NCBI GenBank assembly: GCA_002633025.1
Contig: NMRB01000112.1
Span: 16,957 to 80,956, forward strand
Direction of reading: 5' to 3'
Source of the DNA: Notospermus geniculatus
Taxonomy: Eukaryota > Nemertea > Pilidiophora > Heteronemertea > Lineidae
DNA length: 64,000 nucleotides
A program made the position numbers and the translations under genes. The notes below the pieces were generated by a model. That model did not search any database, had not been told where the DNA came from, and was given only the letters and a program-made list of their open reading frames with translations. Positions 11,258 to 22,143 of the stretch are shown piece after piece. Every line of letters begins with the position of its first letter. Position 1 is the stretch's first letter.

Positions 11258-13222
11258 GTGCATTGAATGAAAATCGCTATGGAGGGTGGCCCTCACCGGA
11301 ACTATAATTTAGAATCATATGCGCAGTAAATTCTCTTTCCAGAGATTTAATCACTCTAAATTTGCCGCATTCTCTGGTTGCTTTTACGGATGGAGTTCTT
11401 TGTCTATGGGACCCGTCTCATCCATTAAAGTACATTCATTAATTTAATAAAGGCATCCGTGATAGAATCTAATGCCCCCGTCTTTTTGATGTCCCCATGG
11501 ATTGTTTGTCGCAGGATTAAGAGTATTGGTCCTCTACAGTTGTATTCGATCGTGCCGCTTAATCCGTAAATGTATTGGGGGGGGGGGCATCACATATCGG
11601 GGGGATATTAAATTCTACGACACCGGCTTCTGGTTGCAGTTGAATAGTACCCTTTGCCACAAACAATAACATTCATGGACCTGCTTAGAGTGTCGTTTGT
11701 CGTTGCCAAGTTATTTTTCTAACACCTTTAGGAAATCGTCTCAGCAGGATTTCCGCAAGAGGAGGCTTAATCAATACAGGACAATGTTAGCCCGAATTGG
11801 ACAATTCCTTTTTTATGAAGTCGTAGACTTCATGTTGCTGGTGGTGTGGCCTGAATCGTGGCGTCTGTCGCTGTGTCTGGATAACCTCGTTCCTCTGGCT
11901 TACAGCTGTGTAATTTCCGAGGGCCCAATGCACATCACTAACACCTGGAGACGAGGCGGGTTTTCTGAGCCAAAGTACAGCTTTTGGGATTGTATACAAT
12001 ACATCCGCTGTTATAATAAAGTTCCGGGTTGTGGGTCTCAGATGGTGACCGTTCTATCTTATTTTTATCATTCTGTCAACCATACATTTTTATTCAATAA
12101 TAATAAAGTAGGTTTTTGTATTTTTGCCGTTGTTACTGAACTTGTAACCTGAGGCTGGTTTCGTCGAATCCGGCGCGCACGGAGGCCTATACAATGTAAT
12201 ACAACATGGCGACAGGATTCGAGGAGCGTCGAAGTGGTGCGATAATTCATGACAAAACTACCGCGGTATGTTTGATAGGCCTACGTTTGAAGTATTCGGG
12301 GCATGTACGGTACATTGTTCTAGGCCTATAGGTAGGCTAGATATTTCGTGGTTACTTTAAAGAGAATCATGAGAATATTGTCGCTGCATTGTCAGCCAGC
12401 TGGCTATGTGCATGATCGATGTGGGCTAGGCCTATGTCTGTGTGTGTGTAGTACTGCTGTGCATCTGTACATTGGTGGAGTGCATGTACATGTAGGCCTA
12501 TATCACATAGGTCATGTAGGTAGGCCCTACATTTGTCAGAACGTTCACGGCACACTTCGGTCAGAACGCCCCACGGGTCTTTTGGTCAGAACTTCCACGG
12601 GATCGTCCACTCTGAATCAAGCAAGGTTGACAAAATTTATTCAAGTTTGACAAAGATTTATTAAAGGAATTTAGAATGATACTAGAAGTATTATCGATCA
12701 TTGAGATGCCATGGCCCATGCTAGCCAGCTCTAGCTGTGTTAGTGTGTAGGCTTACATGCCAACATGGTGTAGGCTAGCCTAGCTATTTATTGTGCGTTG
12801 TTGGAGTCAATCGTCAGCTGTTCACCAATGATATTACTCTCTCGTCTCACACTCAGGACACAATGTAGGCCTATTAAAATAAATAGTAGTCCTACTGGGG
12901 TAGCAGATTATGGTATACTTCTAGTAGGCCTAGGCATTTGACAAATGACTTTGTTCGTATTGTTTTNATTTTAGAACAAGCAGACCTGCATGAGGTCGTG
13001 GCCCATTTAGTTGCCTCCAGAATGAGTGCCTTGTCACCAGTTTTGGTTGAAAATTGTGGGAGCTAGGCGCATTTTTGTAGAGACATCAGAAATTCATGTT
13101 ACGAAATGTACATTTTTCAACTTCATCCCGGCCCCAAAGGGTTAACATTTTTTCAACTTCTCGTTTATTCACTGACATCCTACTGCAATCCTACGTCTAC
13201 AATACTTCGTCCTTCAACTACT
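11258..13222. other. No gene recognised
   Basis: Contains a G-run near 11578 and many TAGGCCTA-type palindromes (12300-12540). An open frame at 11697-12152 lacks recognisable features. A single ambiguous base is at 12967. Confidence 0.4.
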
Positions 13223-13470
13223 AGGCATCTTCGATATTTTTATCAAAGGCCGATCTGCTCACCATTGCGTTACATTGCACATCACCCTTCGAGAAATAGA
13301 CCAGTCCGCGGCATATCCGCTGCCTCTCGAAGAGGAGACCAATCAGAACTGGTGGTGTAAAATTACCCAGTGGTAGCCGAAGACCCGATATAAAGTGCAA
13401 TCTTATTGGTCAACCTGTTGAGCTGTAACGCAGTGGTGACCAGATCGGCCTTCGATTATCGAAGATGCCT
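13223..13470. mobile_element. MITE, ~248 bp
   Basis: AGGCATCTTCGATA at the left end and TATCGAAGATGCCT at the right end are inverted. The similarity continues inward for about 60 bp, through AGGCCGATCTG. It is non-coding. Confidence 0.75.
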
Positions 13471-13942
13471 CTAGGCCTATGTTACTATTAAATGCAGTAT
13501 CACGTAGCCTACAGCACAACGACAACGACTTCATGGCTGGCCTTGGCCAGCTCTAGTTTGTATATTTTTTCTGAACGACAACAAATTGGACGACATTTTC
13601 CCGACAGACACGGTCAATTTTTTTTCGATCAAATTTCGTATAGGAAAAAACTTGACCGTGTACGGCGGACTTATGTCGTGCAAGTAGGGAAGAAATTAGG
13701 GCGCTTGGTTGGATATAAAGTTATCTTGCCCGTTTCAAAAGCTGCGGTACTGACATTATGCATGCTCACTTGCACGCCAATGTTTTATCACCGCATTATC
13801 ATTAACTTTCGAGGTCGTTATGGATTTAAGTTGCGTAATTTTGATCCGAACAAACTTGTCTCGGCGCGGTCTGTACCGATTCGGAATCATTTCCATGGCG
13901 ACTCAAACACAGGCCAACATGTATACAAATATTTCATTGCGA

Positions 13943-14216
13943 TTTAAAGTGAATAGCTCGCGGGGTTTGTTTTGATTCTTGAGCGACCCTCTCATAGCGA
14001 GTGAATCTAGCCTCAAGGTAAAGCCGTGCTCCAGTCATATATTTCGAAGCGGCAGATTTTGCAAAATACGCCTCCGAAGTTTGGCTGTCTAATGCATTTC
14101 ACATTAAACTAAGATCCTTCTTTCGCCTTTTTCTCAAAATGGCGCTTGATATTGAGGAACAACAGTCATGGCGCCCCAATTGAATCAAAACAAACCCCGC
14201 GAGCTATTCGCTTTAA
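13943..14216. mobile_element. MITE, ~274 bp
   Basis: Terminal inverted repeats of about 35 bp: AGCTCGCGGGGTTTGTTTTG at the left and CAAAACAAACCCCGCGAGCT at the right. It is non-coding. Confidence 0.8.
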
Positions 14217-14538
14217 ACTCAAGAGAGAAAGTTGTCGTCCGACAGAGACAGAAATCTTTACTCAGAACCGCGCACATTGGGGAGTACACCTCGAGGAAAG
14301 GTGGAGACGAGACACATCATGACGTTTAAGATCTTACATCAACTTGTCATTGTCGAAAATGAGCTCACCATCTTCAATAGCGGGCACGTCCTCCCACTTC
14401 TACACGCCTACAAGTTCAGACGTCAACAGATGGCCACAAATTCCCCTCCTTCCCGAGGACGACCGTCGAATGGAACAACCTTGCTGAGTGCACACAGTCG
14501 CAGCAGAAACGCTGCTACTGTTAGAAATCTTATACTCC

Positions 14539-14767
14539 TATGCGGGAGAATCCAACACACCTCGACGTGAGTCCTTGTCATAAAAATTTTCTAACTTCTA
14601 ATAATACCGTAATATAGTAGGGGTAGCGTAATGGTAAATGGAACATCTTGTATTATACCTAAGCTGTTCCATCTACCATTATGCTGCCCCTACTATATTA
14701 CGATGTTATTTGAACTTACAAAATTTTTATGAGCTGGACTCGCGTCGAGGTAAGTTGGATTCTCCCG
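14539..14767. mobile_element. Palindromic element with an inner MITE
   Basis: The outer arms 14539-14590 and 14722-14767 share GGGAGAATCCAAC and GTTGGATTCTCCC and continue inward. A separate tight palindrome occupies 14608-14702, with TAATATAGTAGGGGTAGC and its inverse GCTGCCCCTACTATATTA. This is either one element with a long stem or a small MITE inserted into the loop of another. Confidence 0.65.
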
Positions 14768-15994
14768 TATTATTTCCGAGTTCTTGAAATCGTGTAGCGC
14801 CACCCTCGACTTAGTTTTGCGGTCAAATAACGTGAAATTTGGCTGATGTGATGCCAAGTACCTTAGAATGTGCATGGTACAATAAAAACCGATAAAATTA
14901 TTCGAAAAACATGACTTGAACTTGAATTTCGTGGATTTCTGTATCGCTGTCTCCAACTTAGTTCTGCATTGAAATAACGTGAAATTCACCCCAGGATGTG
15001 AAGTACCGTAGAATGTGCATGGTGCAATAAATAGCTGATAAATGGTGGGAAAACAGTAATTGCAATCAATATAAAAAAAACTGAATTTGAAGAATCTGAA
15101 TTCAAAAATTATTTGAATTTAAATTTATAAACCGCTGTCTTCAACTTAGTTCTGTGCTGAACGTTGTTATCCGCAAATTTCTCAAAACACTCAAGGGTGC
15201 CAAGGTGGTACTCGACGGATTCCGATTCCACACCCTCAAATATATGAAAATTGGAAAAAAAACGTTGTTATTCAAAAAGAAACACCTAAGCCCAAAATCG
15301 AGGTTTTGCGCCCGGACTACGACACCTGCACCCACTAAAAGGTAAAGGGACTTATATCACTGACGCTGTTCCACAAATTATTTCGCATTCAAACAGTAAC
15401 AGATGATTTTACAGCAAATTCCTGCAGCAGAGTTTCAGGGACTGGATCTGTAAAATTAAAGACATAATGTTAGCAGAGACTTGACTGGAGGCTGACGGAA
15501 GGGAATTATATTTCCATACTGCTCTCAGAAAGCATCATTATGGAAAGTCCAATTGAGCCTAATCAATGGGAAAACATCAATCATGCCACATATAAATTTA
15601 CAGAACGTTCTGGGGACTCTCCTGCAGGAAATTTTTGTAAAATTATTACAATGATTTCTAACGGCGCCGCACGAGAAACGTCCCGTTGTTCCATTGTTTG
15701 GGGAGATAATCATTTCATACTGACTACTCATTTGAGCCGCGTCTTCTCCATTCTGACAGAGATTTGTCTGACAGAATAGATGAATAAAATTAAACGAATT
15801 GGCTATTCGCCCGGTTGCCGTCAACCAGGGAAGAAAAAAACAATAAGTTAACCGGCAGCTGAACACGTGAACGCAGGGAAGCTGCCCACCTCGACGAAAA
15901 ATCGGCGCGACCACGCAATGCCAGGCGCTCTTACCGAGCAAATGGTGGAACTACACTTTATACATTTACATGCGAGCTTGTATACAATCTCGGT
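14768..15994. other. No gene recognised
   Basis: No convincing exon. The phrase CTTAGTTCTG with flanking similarity recurs near 14810, 14957 and 15147, which suggests a degenerate tandem repeat of about 145-190 bp. Frames on both strands around 15154-15941 are not protein-like. Confidence 0.4.
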
Positions 15995-16790
15995 CAGTAG
16001 TTACTAACGACTGAAAATTTGTAAATTACTCCCAGATCCCCTAATATTTTTTCACCAATTTTGGATACATGGTAGTTAGTACTGGTCCCCTGTCGTATCG
16101 CTCCGTTCCTCCACTACTACGACAGGCCGCGTCCGCCATGTTTGCCTGTTTTCTGACACACGTATGCAAATGAGCAATAAAGACTTTCTACGTTGCGGGG
16201 AGTCTCTAAAAAAGATATGACTCATGACACGACCGTTGATGACGTTTGGCTGACCAATCATATGCCGAGTTGGCGTTCAAAATGCCTGTCGTAGTAGTGA
16301 AGCGAGAACTACGACAGGGGACCAGTCTAGGTAGTTAGATCATGTATCTATCATTTGGCATAATGATTTTTGTGATCAATAGACCGACTTGGGTTTTACA
16401 GTAAGTTGTTTGAAGTTTGCCGGTAAGATTGAGATTTTCAGAAACTTAAGCTGTAAAGTCTTCCACTCTCTGCATAGATGGCTATCACCCTCAAAAATTT
16501 TCAACATATTTGATTTTTTAACGTAAAAATGGCAATTTTGTTGGGATTTTTGCACCCTGCTTTCAAGTCCAGCGAACCGCACCCTGAGATGACCACCTAT
16601 TTCCGGAAATCTCAATCTCACCGGCAAATTCTGAACAAAGGTAAAACCCAGGTCAGCCTATTGATCACAAAAATCATTATGCCAAATGATGGACCAATGA
16701 TCTAACTACCATGCATTCAAAATCGGTGAAAAACAATATCGGGGAACCACGGAGTAATTTACAAATATCCAGTAATTAATAACTTCTCAC
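15995..16790. mobile_element. Foldback element interrupted by a MITE
   Basis: The left arm (15995-16079 continuing at 16330-16430) pairs in inverted orientation with the right arm (about 16610-16790). Landmarks are GATCAATAGACCGAC against GTCAGCCTATTGATC, and ACATGGTAGTTAG against CTAACTACCATG. The left arm is split by a 250-bp element at 16080-16329. No protein is encoded. Confidence 0.75.
16080..16329. mobile_element. Nested MITE with 9-bp target duplication
   Basis: Inverted termini ACTGGTCCCCTGTCGTA and TACGACAGGGGACCAGT. The 9-mer GGTAGTTAG flanks both sides (16071-16079 and 16330-16338), while the uninterrupted partner arm of the host element has it once. The length and 8-9-bp duplication fit hAT- or P-like non-autonomous elements; the superfamily is inference. 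Confidence 0.85.
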
Positions 16791-17057
16791 TAAGATTGTA
16801 CAGAGGGGTCAAAATATCCAGAAATAATAGGAATATCGTGATGAAACTTGGATTGTAAGATTCCGACAAGAATGACAAATCGATTGAAGTATGACATTTC
16901 ACATTTGACCCAGTCGTTGCTGAGATATCGGCTGAAAACCTCGCGCCAATCTGATGTGGAATGGAGTCAAGTTTTCTGTCGTGACCTTCATAGACGATGA
17001 AATCTCGCTGGAGGGGGTGTGATTTTTCTTAACCCCCAATTGTTTCTAAGTTACATG

Positions 17058-17174
17058 TGAGTATTAGGGAAATGAAAGGATCTGGATAGAAGACGAAGAT
17101 TTCCATCACGCGCGTGCCCGAGCTTAATGTGGCATAACTGACTTGACCCGTTTCGCAAGGTAAAATTCACACTA
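17058..17174 (+). repeat. Polinton left terminal inverted repeat
   Basis: Starts TGAGTATTAGGGAAATG and matches the complement of 37495-37613 almost throughout, including GAGCTTAATGTGG and CCCGTTTCGCAAGGTAAA. If the terminus is set at AGTATTAGGG it begins with AG, as is usual for Polintons. Confidence 0.85.
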
Positions 17175-17584
17175 AAATCATAGCAGACATGGACTTGCAG
17201 ATATAGGCCTATTATTCCAAGGTACTAGTTTCACTTGGTTCTAATGGTGAAATAGTGACTTTAAATGTAGGCCTATTTCCCACACTCAGGCTGTTTACAG
17301 GTGTTACCTTACCATAGTCAGTAATCACAGACCAGACGTAACAGCCGGCGCAATATCGCATTTTCTGTACAATGGGCAATCAATTTCACAGAAACGATAT
17401 ACTGTAGATTCTAAGGCAAACGGTTGGAGCAACGGTTTTGCAGGATAAATGGAGAAGATTTTCGTGTTGAAGGCTTTCGTGTTATGGGATATGTGTTGTA
17501 GGATTGGCATTGAAGGATTGGTGTGTATAGATTATCTTTCAAGAGAGAATTAACCTTTATCCTTTGAGCTTTTAACCTATGTAA

Positions 17585-18408
17585 ATGAGTTCTCAGGTTA
17601 ATCTCAATAACGTGTTCCTGTTTGAGCCACATAACGCAAGTATTTCTGGTGTCACTAATTCAGGGAAAACACATTTCATTTTGGACATGATTGAGACGAT
17701 ATATAAGGACTTTTTTGAGAACATAATCCTCTTTTGCCCAACCTTTGATTATAATCAGACATATAATCGGCAATGGCTCTTCAAAGACAGAAATGTTATT
17801 ATCTTCGATCCAGCATTGGTAAAAACTAATCTCAACGCAGTTCTATGGTGTTGTATGGAGATTTTTAAAGGTACGAACACTCTCTTTATAATTGATGANN
17901 NNNNNNNNNNNNNNNNNNNNNNNNNNNNNNNNNNNNNNNNNNNNNNNNNNNNNNNNNNNNNNNNNNNNNNNNNNNNNNNNNNNNNNNNNNNNNNNNNNNN
18001 NNNNNNNNNNNNNNNNNNNNNNNNNNNNNNNNNGTTCTATGGTGTTGTATGGAGATTTTTAAAGGTACGAACACTTTATTTATCATTGATGACTGTGCTA
18101 ACTTGCAGGATAGTAAACGGAAAGCAACAGAGATATGTAATCTCGCGTTTAGTGGACGCCATTATCAAATTTCAACTTGGGTATTGATTCAGAAGTATAA
18201 TTCAATTGTTAAGGACTTTAGAGAGAATATCAGATTACTGGTGCTTTTCTTTAACAAAGACGAGAATGCGATGAAGCAGGCTTTAGAAGAAAATGCTATT
18301 ATACCTAAAGAGGTTAGAAATGAGGTGATTGAGGAATTAAAGGATAACAGAAGTGCAAAGCTGGTTCTAAGACTACAATTTCCACATAACTTTTTGTTAA
18401 TTAAATGA
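17585..18408 (+). CDS. Polinton packaging ATPase (A32/FtsK-HerA type), gap inside
   Basis: The start at 17585 gives MSSQVNL, followed by a Walker A loop GVTNSGKT at about residues 20-27 and Walker B TLFIIDD. This matches the A32-like DNA-packaging ATPases of Polintons and related large DNA viruses, which drive genome entry into capsids. An N-gap at 17899-18033 splits the gene, and about 60 bp on its left (17838-17898) are repeated on its right (18034-18094) with only synonymous-type changes, so the region is a duplicated or mis-joined copy. The C-terminal part runs in another frame because the gap length is nominal. Its stop overlaps the next gene's ATG (ATGA at 18405). Family call firm; integrity unknown. 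Confidence 0.88.
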
Positions 18409-19157
18409 TGATGAGCAATCAAACTATGAGCAATCAAATTATGAGTAATCAAAACATAAATAATCAAATGGTTGATAATGTAATGCAAGAATTGGGTATT
18501 GTTCAGACCGGGAATCAACAAGGTTCAACTGCTAGTTACTGTAGTGGCCAACTAGGTTCAACTAAACCTCAACAAGGTTCAACTAGCAGTTACTGTAGTG
18601 GTCAACTAGGTTCAACTAAAACTCAACAAGGTTCAACTAAAAGTCAACAAACTTCAACTGCTAGTCAGATCTTGTCAGAACAGGGTAAACAAGCTAAAGG
18701 TGATTTAGAGGTTTTAGTTGCAACTGGTAAGTCAAAGGAGTTCACTGGTAAGCAACTAACTTTTAACGACCTTGACAACATGCTTGAAAAAGACTTAATA
18801 AAATATCACAGGATTTATCAGAGTACACTATCAGCTAGAGTTAATGATACTTTTGGTAAAATTGTAATCAAGTCTTATTCTAAACTAGCAACTTACCTTT
18901 TACCTGTTAGTGATGAAGATAAGCTCTATGAAGACTTAAGAAATGACTACATTATAAATACCGAACTAGATAAATGGACTGGGTGGTTAACTTTGAAAAT
19001 GGGTGGTTTAATGGCTGTTGCTTCAACAAGTTTAATAACACTTGGAAATTGTGTTGGTGATAACCGTCATAGTGGTACACATTATAGCGGTAGAAATTCT
19101 ACAGATATAAATGGAGAACCCAACACACCCAGAATCGAACCAATTGAATCAAGCTAA
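18405..19157 (+). CDS. Polinton protein of unknown function with S/T/Q-rich repeats
   Basis: A 250-residue protein whose start overlaps the ATPase stop. The N-terminus is low complexity: MSNQ repeats, then repeats with the core QQGSTxSYCSGQLGSTK (about residues 37-80). The C-terminal half is more ordered (FNDLDNMLEKDLIKYHRIY, then a short hydrophobic stretch GGLMAVASTSLITLG). Its position directly after the ATPase suggests a virion or packaging accessory role, but no family was recognised. Its stop overlaps the start of the next gene. Confidence 0.65.
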   Translation: MMMSNQTMSNQIMSNQNINNQMVDNVMQELGIVQTGNQQGSTASYCSGQLGSTKPQQGSTSSYCSGQLGSTKTQQGSTKSQQTSTASQILSEQGKQAKGDLEVLVATGKSKEFTGKQLTFNDLDNMLEKDLIKYHRIYQSTLSARVNDTFGKIVIKSYSKLATYLLPVSDEDKLYEDLRNDYIINTELDKWTGWLTLKMGGLMAVASTSLITLGNCVGDNRHSGTHYSGRNSTDINGEPNTPRIEPIESS

Positions 19158-19620
19158 TCTACCAATTAAAAATCTTAACACCCAAACTGTCACAGTTACT
19201 CCCCCAAGAAAGACTAGATCACCAAAGCAATTAGCATGGAGTAAAGAATTAGGGAGAAGATCTCAAGAGTTTAAAAAAAGAAAACAGGCTTTATTGAACG
19301 GAGATAAAATCTTGGAAGAAAAAACTGAGCCTGAAAATGTCGAAACCGAGTCTGAAACAACCGAGTCTGAAGAAGCCGAAAGCAGAGCTGAAGCAACCGA
19401 GCCTGAAAATGTCGAATCTAAAGATGCCGAGAATAGATATAACTGGTTAGTAATTCCATCAGTCTTACTTATTGCTGGAGTCATAGTTTGGTGTAAATGG
19501 GGGAAATATCAAGTTTTTAAACATTTACCATCAATACCTAGGAAGTCAATACCAGAGAGGGCAAAAAAAGAAGTTGCGGCTGAAAAAGTCGTTACTAATA
19601 ATATAACTTCTATGGAATAA
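19111..19620 (+). CDS. Polinton small membrane protein with acidic repeats
   Basis: 169 residues, overlapping the preceding gene by about 47 bp. A basic N-terminal part (KKRKQALL) is followed by an acidic repeat tract rich in ETESETTESEEAE (about residues 70-107). A single membrane segment WLVIPSVLLIAGVIVWCKW follows (about 110-128), then a basic tail. This is a type of small membrane protein often seen in Polintons. Its role is unknown. Confidence 0.65.
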   Translation: MENPTHPESNQLNQANLPIKNLNTQTVTVTPPRKTRSPKQLAWSKELGRRSQEFKKRKQALLNGDKILEEKTEPENVETESETTESEEAESRAEATEPENVESKDAENRYNWLVIPSVLLIAGVIVWCKWGKYQVFKHLPSIPRKSIPERAKKEVAAEKVVTNNITSME

Positions 19621-19647
19621 AGAGTTTATTAAGTAAAATAAATAATC

Positions 19648-20997
19648 ATGGATCAAGGTGAAGCCAGCGATATACATCGTGAGCAATATCTTAGAGATTT
19701 GTATTACAACCCTGAAAGCCCAGTTGCTTATACAAATATTTCTCAGATATGGAAAAAAGTAAAGTCTGATCGTGAAACGGCAACAAAAGAGGATGGGAAA
19801 CTTATTAAGTCGCAAGGCGCGAACAAAGTTCGATATAAAGAATTAAAGGAGTTTCTTGAGGATTTACCAACTTATCAATTACATAAATCGTTCAGTAAAA
19901 AATTCCTTTACAGAAAAACAATGGTTTCTTATGCTGATCAACAATGGCAAGCAGATTTGGTTGATATGCAATCGTTTGAGAAAAGTAATAAAGGTTATAA
20001 ATATATCTTAACAGTTATAGACGTATTTAGCAGATATGCTTGGGCTTTACCTTTAAAAAGTAAGAGAGGTGAAGATGTCAAAGATTTATTTGTAGATATT
20101 TTCAAAGACGCTAAACCTGGAAAAATACAATTTGATGATGGTAAAGAATTTTATAATAAACACTTAAAAGACTTATTAGAGAAAAATAAGATAGAATGGT
20201 TTTCATCATTTTCAGATAAAAAAGCCGCAGTAGTTGAAAGGTTCAATAGAACTTTAAAAACAAGAATGTGGAAATATTTCACAGCAAAAGAAACTGATAA
20301 GTGGCTGGTTATATTACCAGATCTAGTAAAAGGTTATAATAATACATTTCACTCTTCAATTGGAATGAAACCAGTAGAAGCGAGGAAAGAAGAAAATGAA
20401 GGGGCAGTTTGGTTCAATTTATATGGCATATTTTTACAACAAGAATTTGGTGACCCTAAATTTAAAATTGGTGATAGTGTAAGAATAACAAAATATAAAA
20501 CAATATTATTACCAGATCTAGTAAAAGGTTATAATAATACATTTCACTCTTCAATTGGGATGAAACCAGTAGAAGCGAGAAAGGAGGAAAATGAGGGAGC
20601 CGTTTGGTTCAATCTATATGGCGTATTTTTGCAACAAGAATTTGGTGATCCTAAATTCAAAATTGGAGATAGTGTCAGGATAACAAAATATAAAACAATA
20701 TTTGCTAAAGGTTACCTCCCTAATTTTACTGAAGAAGTATTTACAATTAGGCAGATTATTTTTACTAAGCCAATTGTTTATCAACTTGAAGATTACCAGA
20801 ATGAAATCATTGATGGTTATTTTTATGAAGAAGAATTGAGCTATGTTCCAAATCCAGAACAATTGGAATACAAGATTGAGAAAATTCTCAGGTATAAGGT
20901 AGTTAGCGGGAAAAAGTATGGGTTAGTAAAGTGGAAAGGTTACAGTGATAAATTTAATGAATGGTTACCAATTTCAGATATAAGCTCCATAGACTAG
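19648..20997 (+). CDS. Polinton integrase with C-terminal chromodomain
   Basis: A retroviral-type (rve) integrase of 449 residues. The DDE core is visible: first Asp in WQADLVDM, second in IQFDDGKEFYN, Glu in AAVVERFNR. The C-terminus is a chromodomain (YKIEKIL...GLVKWKGY...NEWLP) that may steer insertion to modified chromatin. The enzyme inserts the element into host DNA. A 65-residue in-frame duplication lies between core and chromodomain (20314-20508 and 20509-20703), so the protein is longer than usual. The two copies differ mostly at third codon positions. Otherwise the frame is open. Confidence 0.93.
   Translation: MDQGEASDIHREQYLRDLYYNPESPVAYTNISQIWKKVKSDRETATKEDGKLIKSQGANKVRYKELKEFLEDLPTYQLHKSFSKKFLYRKTMVSYADQQWQADLVDMQSFEKSNKGYKYILTVIDVFSRYAWALPLKSKRGEDVKDLFVDIFKDAKPGKIQFDDGKEFYNKHLKDLLEKNKIEWFSSFSDKKAAVVERFNRTLKTRMWKYFTAKETDKWLVILPDLVKGYNNTFHSSIGMKPVEARKEENEGAVWFNLYGIFLQQEFGDPKFKIGDSVRITKYKTILLPDLVKGYNNTFHSSIGMKPVEARKEENEGAVWFNLYGVFLQQEFGDPKFKIGDSVRITKYKTIFAKGYLPNFTEEVFTIRQIIFTKPIVYQLEDYQNEIIDGYFYEEELSYVPNPEQLEYKIEKILRYKVVSGKKYGLVKWKGYSDKFNEWLPISDISSID
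20314..20703 (+). repeat. 195-bp in-frame direct duplication in the integrase
   Basis: Copy 1 (20314-20508) and copy 2 (20509-20703) encode nearly identical 65-residue segments beginning LPDLVKGYNNTFHSS, with one clear conservative change (I/V). Most differences are synonymous. Copy 1 ends in KYKTIL and copy 2 continues KYKTIFAKGY, which shows where the normal sequence resumes. Confidence 0.9.
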
Positions 20998-21028
20998 CCC
21001 CTCAATTGAAAAAAAAATTATGTAATAA

Positions 21029-21944
21029 ATGGAGCTCAAAAGCTTTAAAGAAAAAGACATACTAGATGAAAGAACTGTTGAAGATGTTACTAGAGAATAC
21101 ATGAAGGGAATGAGAGAAGGTAAAGGAATTCGCACCAGAATAGATAAAGAGTTGGTAGTATACTTACCAGAAGGAATTCCACCAGGTTACAAATTAGATA
21201 AATCTGGTAATCTATATAACCCATTAGAAAGGGAATTAAAAAAATCACCACCATCAATAGATAACAGGTATACAGGTGATCACACTGGTTTTAGAGATAG
21301 GCGAAAGTCATTTAAAATCAAAAAAATCTGGTAATCTATATAACCCATTAGAACGGGAATTAAAAAAATCACCACCATCAACAGATAACAGGTATACAGG
21401 TGATCACACTGGTTTAAGAGATAGGCGAAAGTCATTTAAAATCAAAGATGAGCCTATAAATTACAAAATCAAAGACACCAAAGACGCAGTCAACCAAGAT
21501 GAGCCTAAAATGTACAAAATTAAAGGAAGCAGTCTAAATAGCAAAGATGCAACAAATATCCCAGAATTGGGCGCCATAACTGTTAAATCAGAAAAAGTGT
21601 ATTGTGAAGTGTGTAATGTAGATATTACCTACACAAACCTTGCACGTCATAATAAAACTAAGAAGCATCTTCAAAACTGGAATAAGGTTTATGCAGAAAA
21701 AACCAAACCTTATCCAGACCCAAGAAATCCGGCAAGAACTATCACTATAGGCCAATTAGAACTTGATCAACAAGGGGAGAGAATTTATTATGATTGGGTT
21801 AAAGAACGTTATTGTGTTTATTGTAAAAAACTAATAAACAAAAAAACTGGGAAAGTCATCTTAACACAAAAATACATAAAAGTAACATTGAAAGCCAGAT
21901 TAATCTCTATACGCCAAAGAATCGAAGACAGATGTTTATTGTAA
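21029..21944 (+). pseudogene. N-terminal region of the polymerase-associated zinc-finger protein, broken
   Basis: Frames at 21029-21334 and 21276-21944 together encode a basic protein that leads into polymerase B. It starts MELKSFKEKD; the part from SGNLYNPLERELKK on is present twice (about 21190-21325 and 21313-21445), and that duplication ends the first frame. The second frame has repeated YKIKDxK-like motifs and a U1-type zinc finger (YCEVCNVDITYTNLARHNKT). It is in turn ended by a second duplication, 21824-21931 repeated at 21943-22050. Whether it was a separate gene or the amino end of the polymerase is not certain. Confidence 0.6.
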
Positions 21945-22143
21945 AAAACTAATAAACAAAAAAAACTGGGAAAGTCATCTTAACACAAAAATACATAAAA
22001 GTAACATTGAAAGCCAGATTAATCCCTATACGCCAAAGAATCGAAGACAGAGTCAACCAGGGCGAACAATTCAAGAGACTAAAAGATTACTTGATGAAAA
22101 GCCAAAGCCGCCAAAGGCAGAGAAAAAATCAAACCTAACACGT

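Noticed and set aside
11697-12152. 151-codon open frame as a gene
   Set aside because: Its composition is not protein-like, with no domain, no splice context and no support from the opposite strand. It is probably chance.
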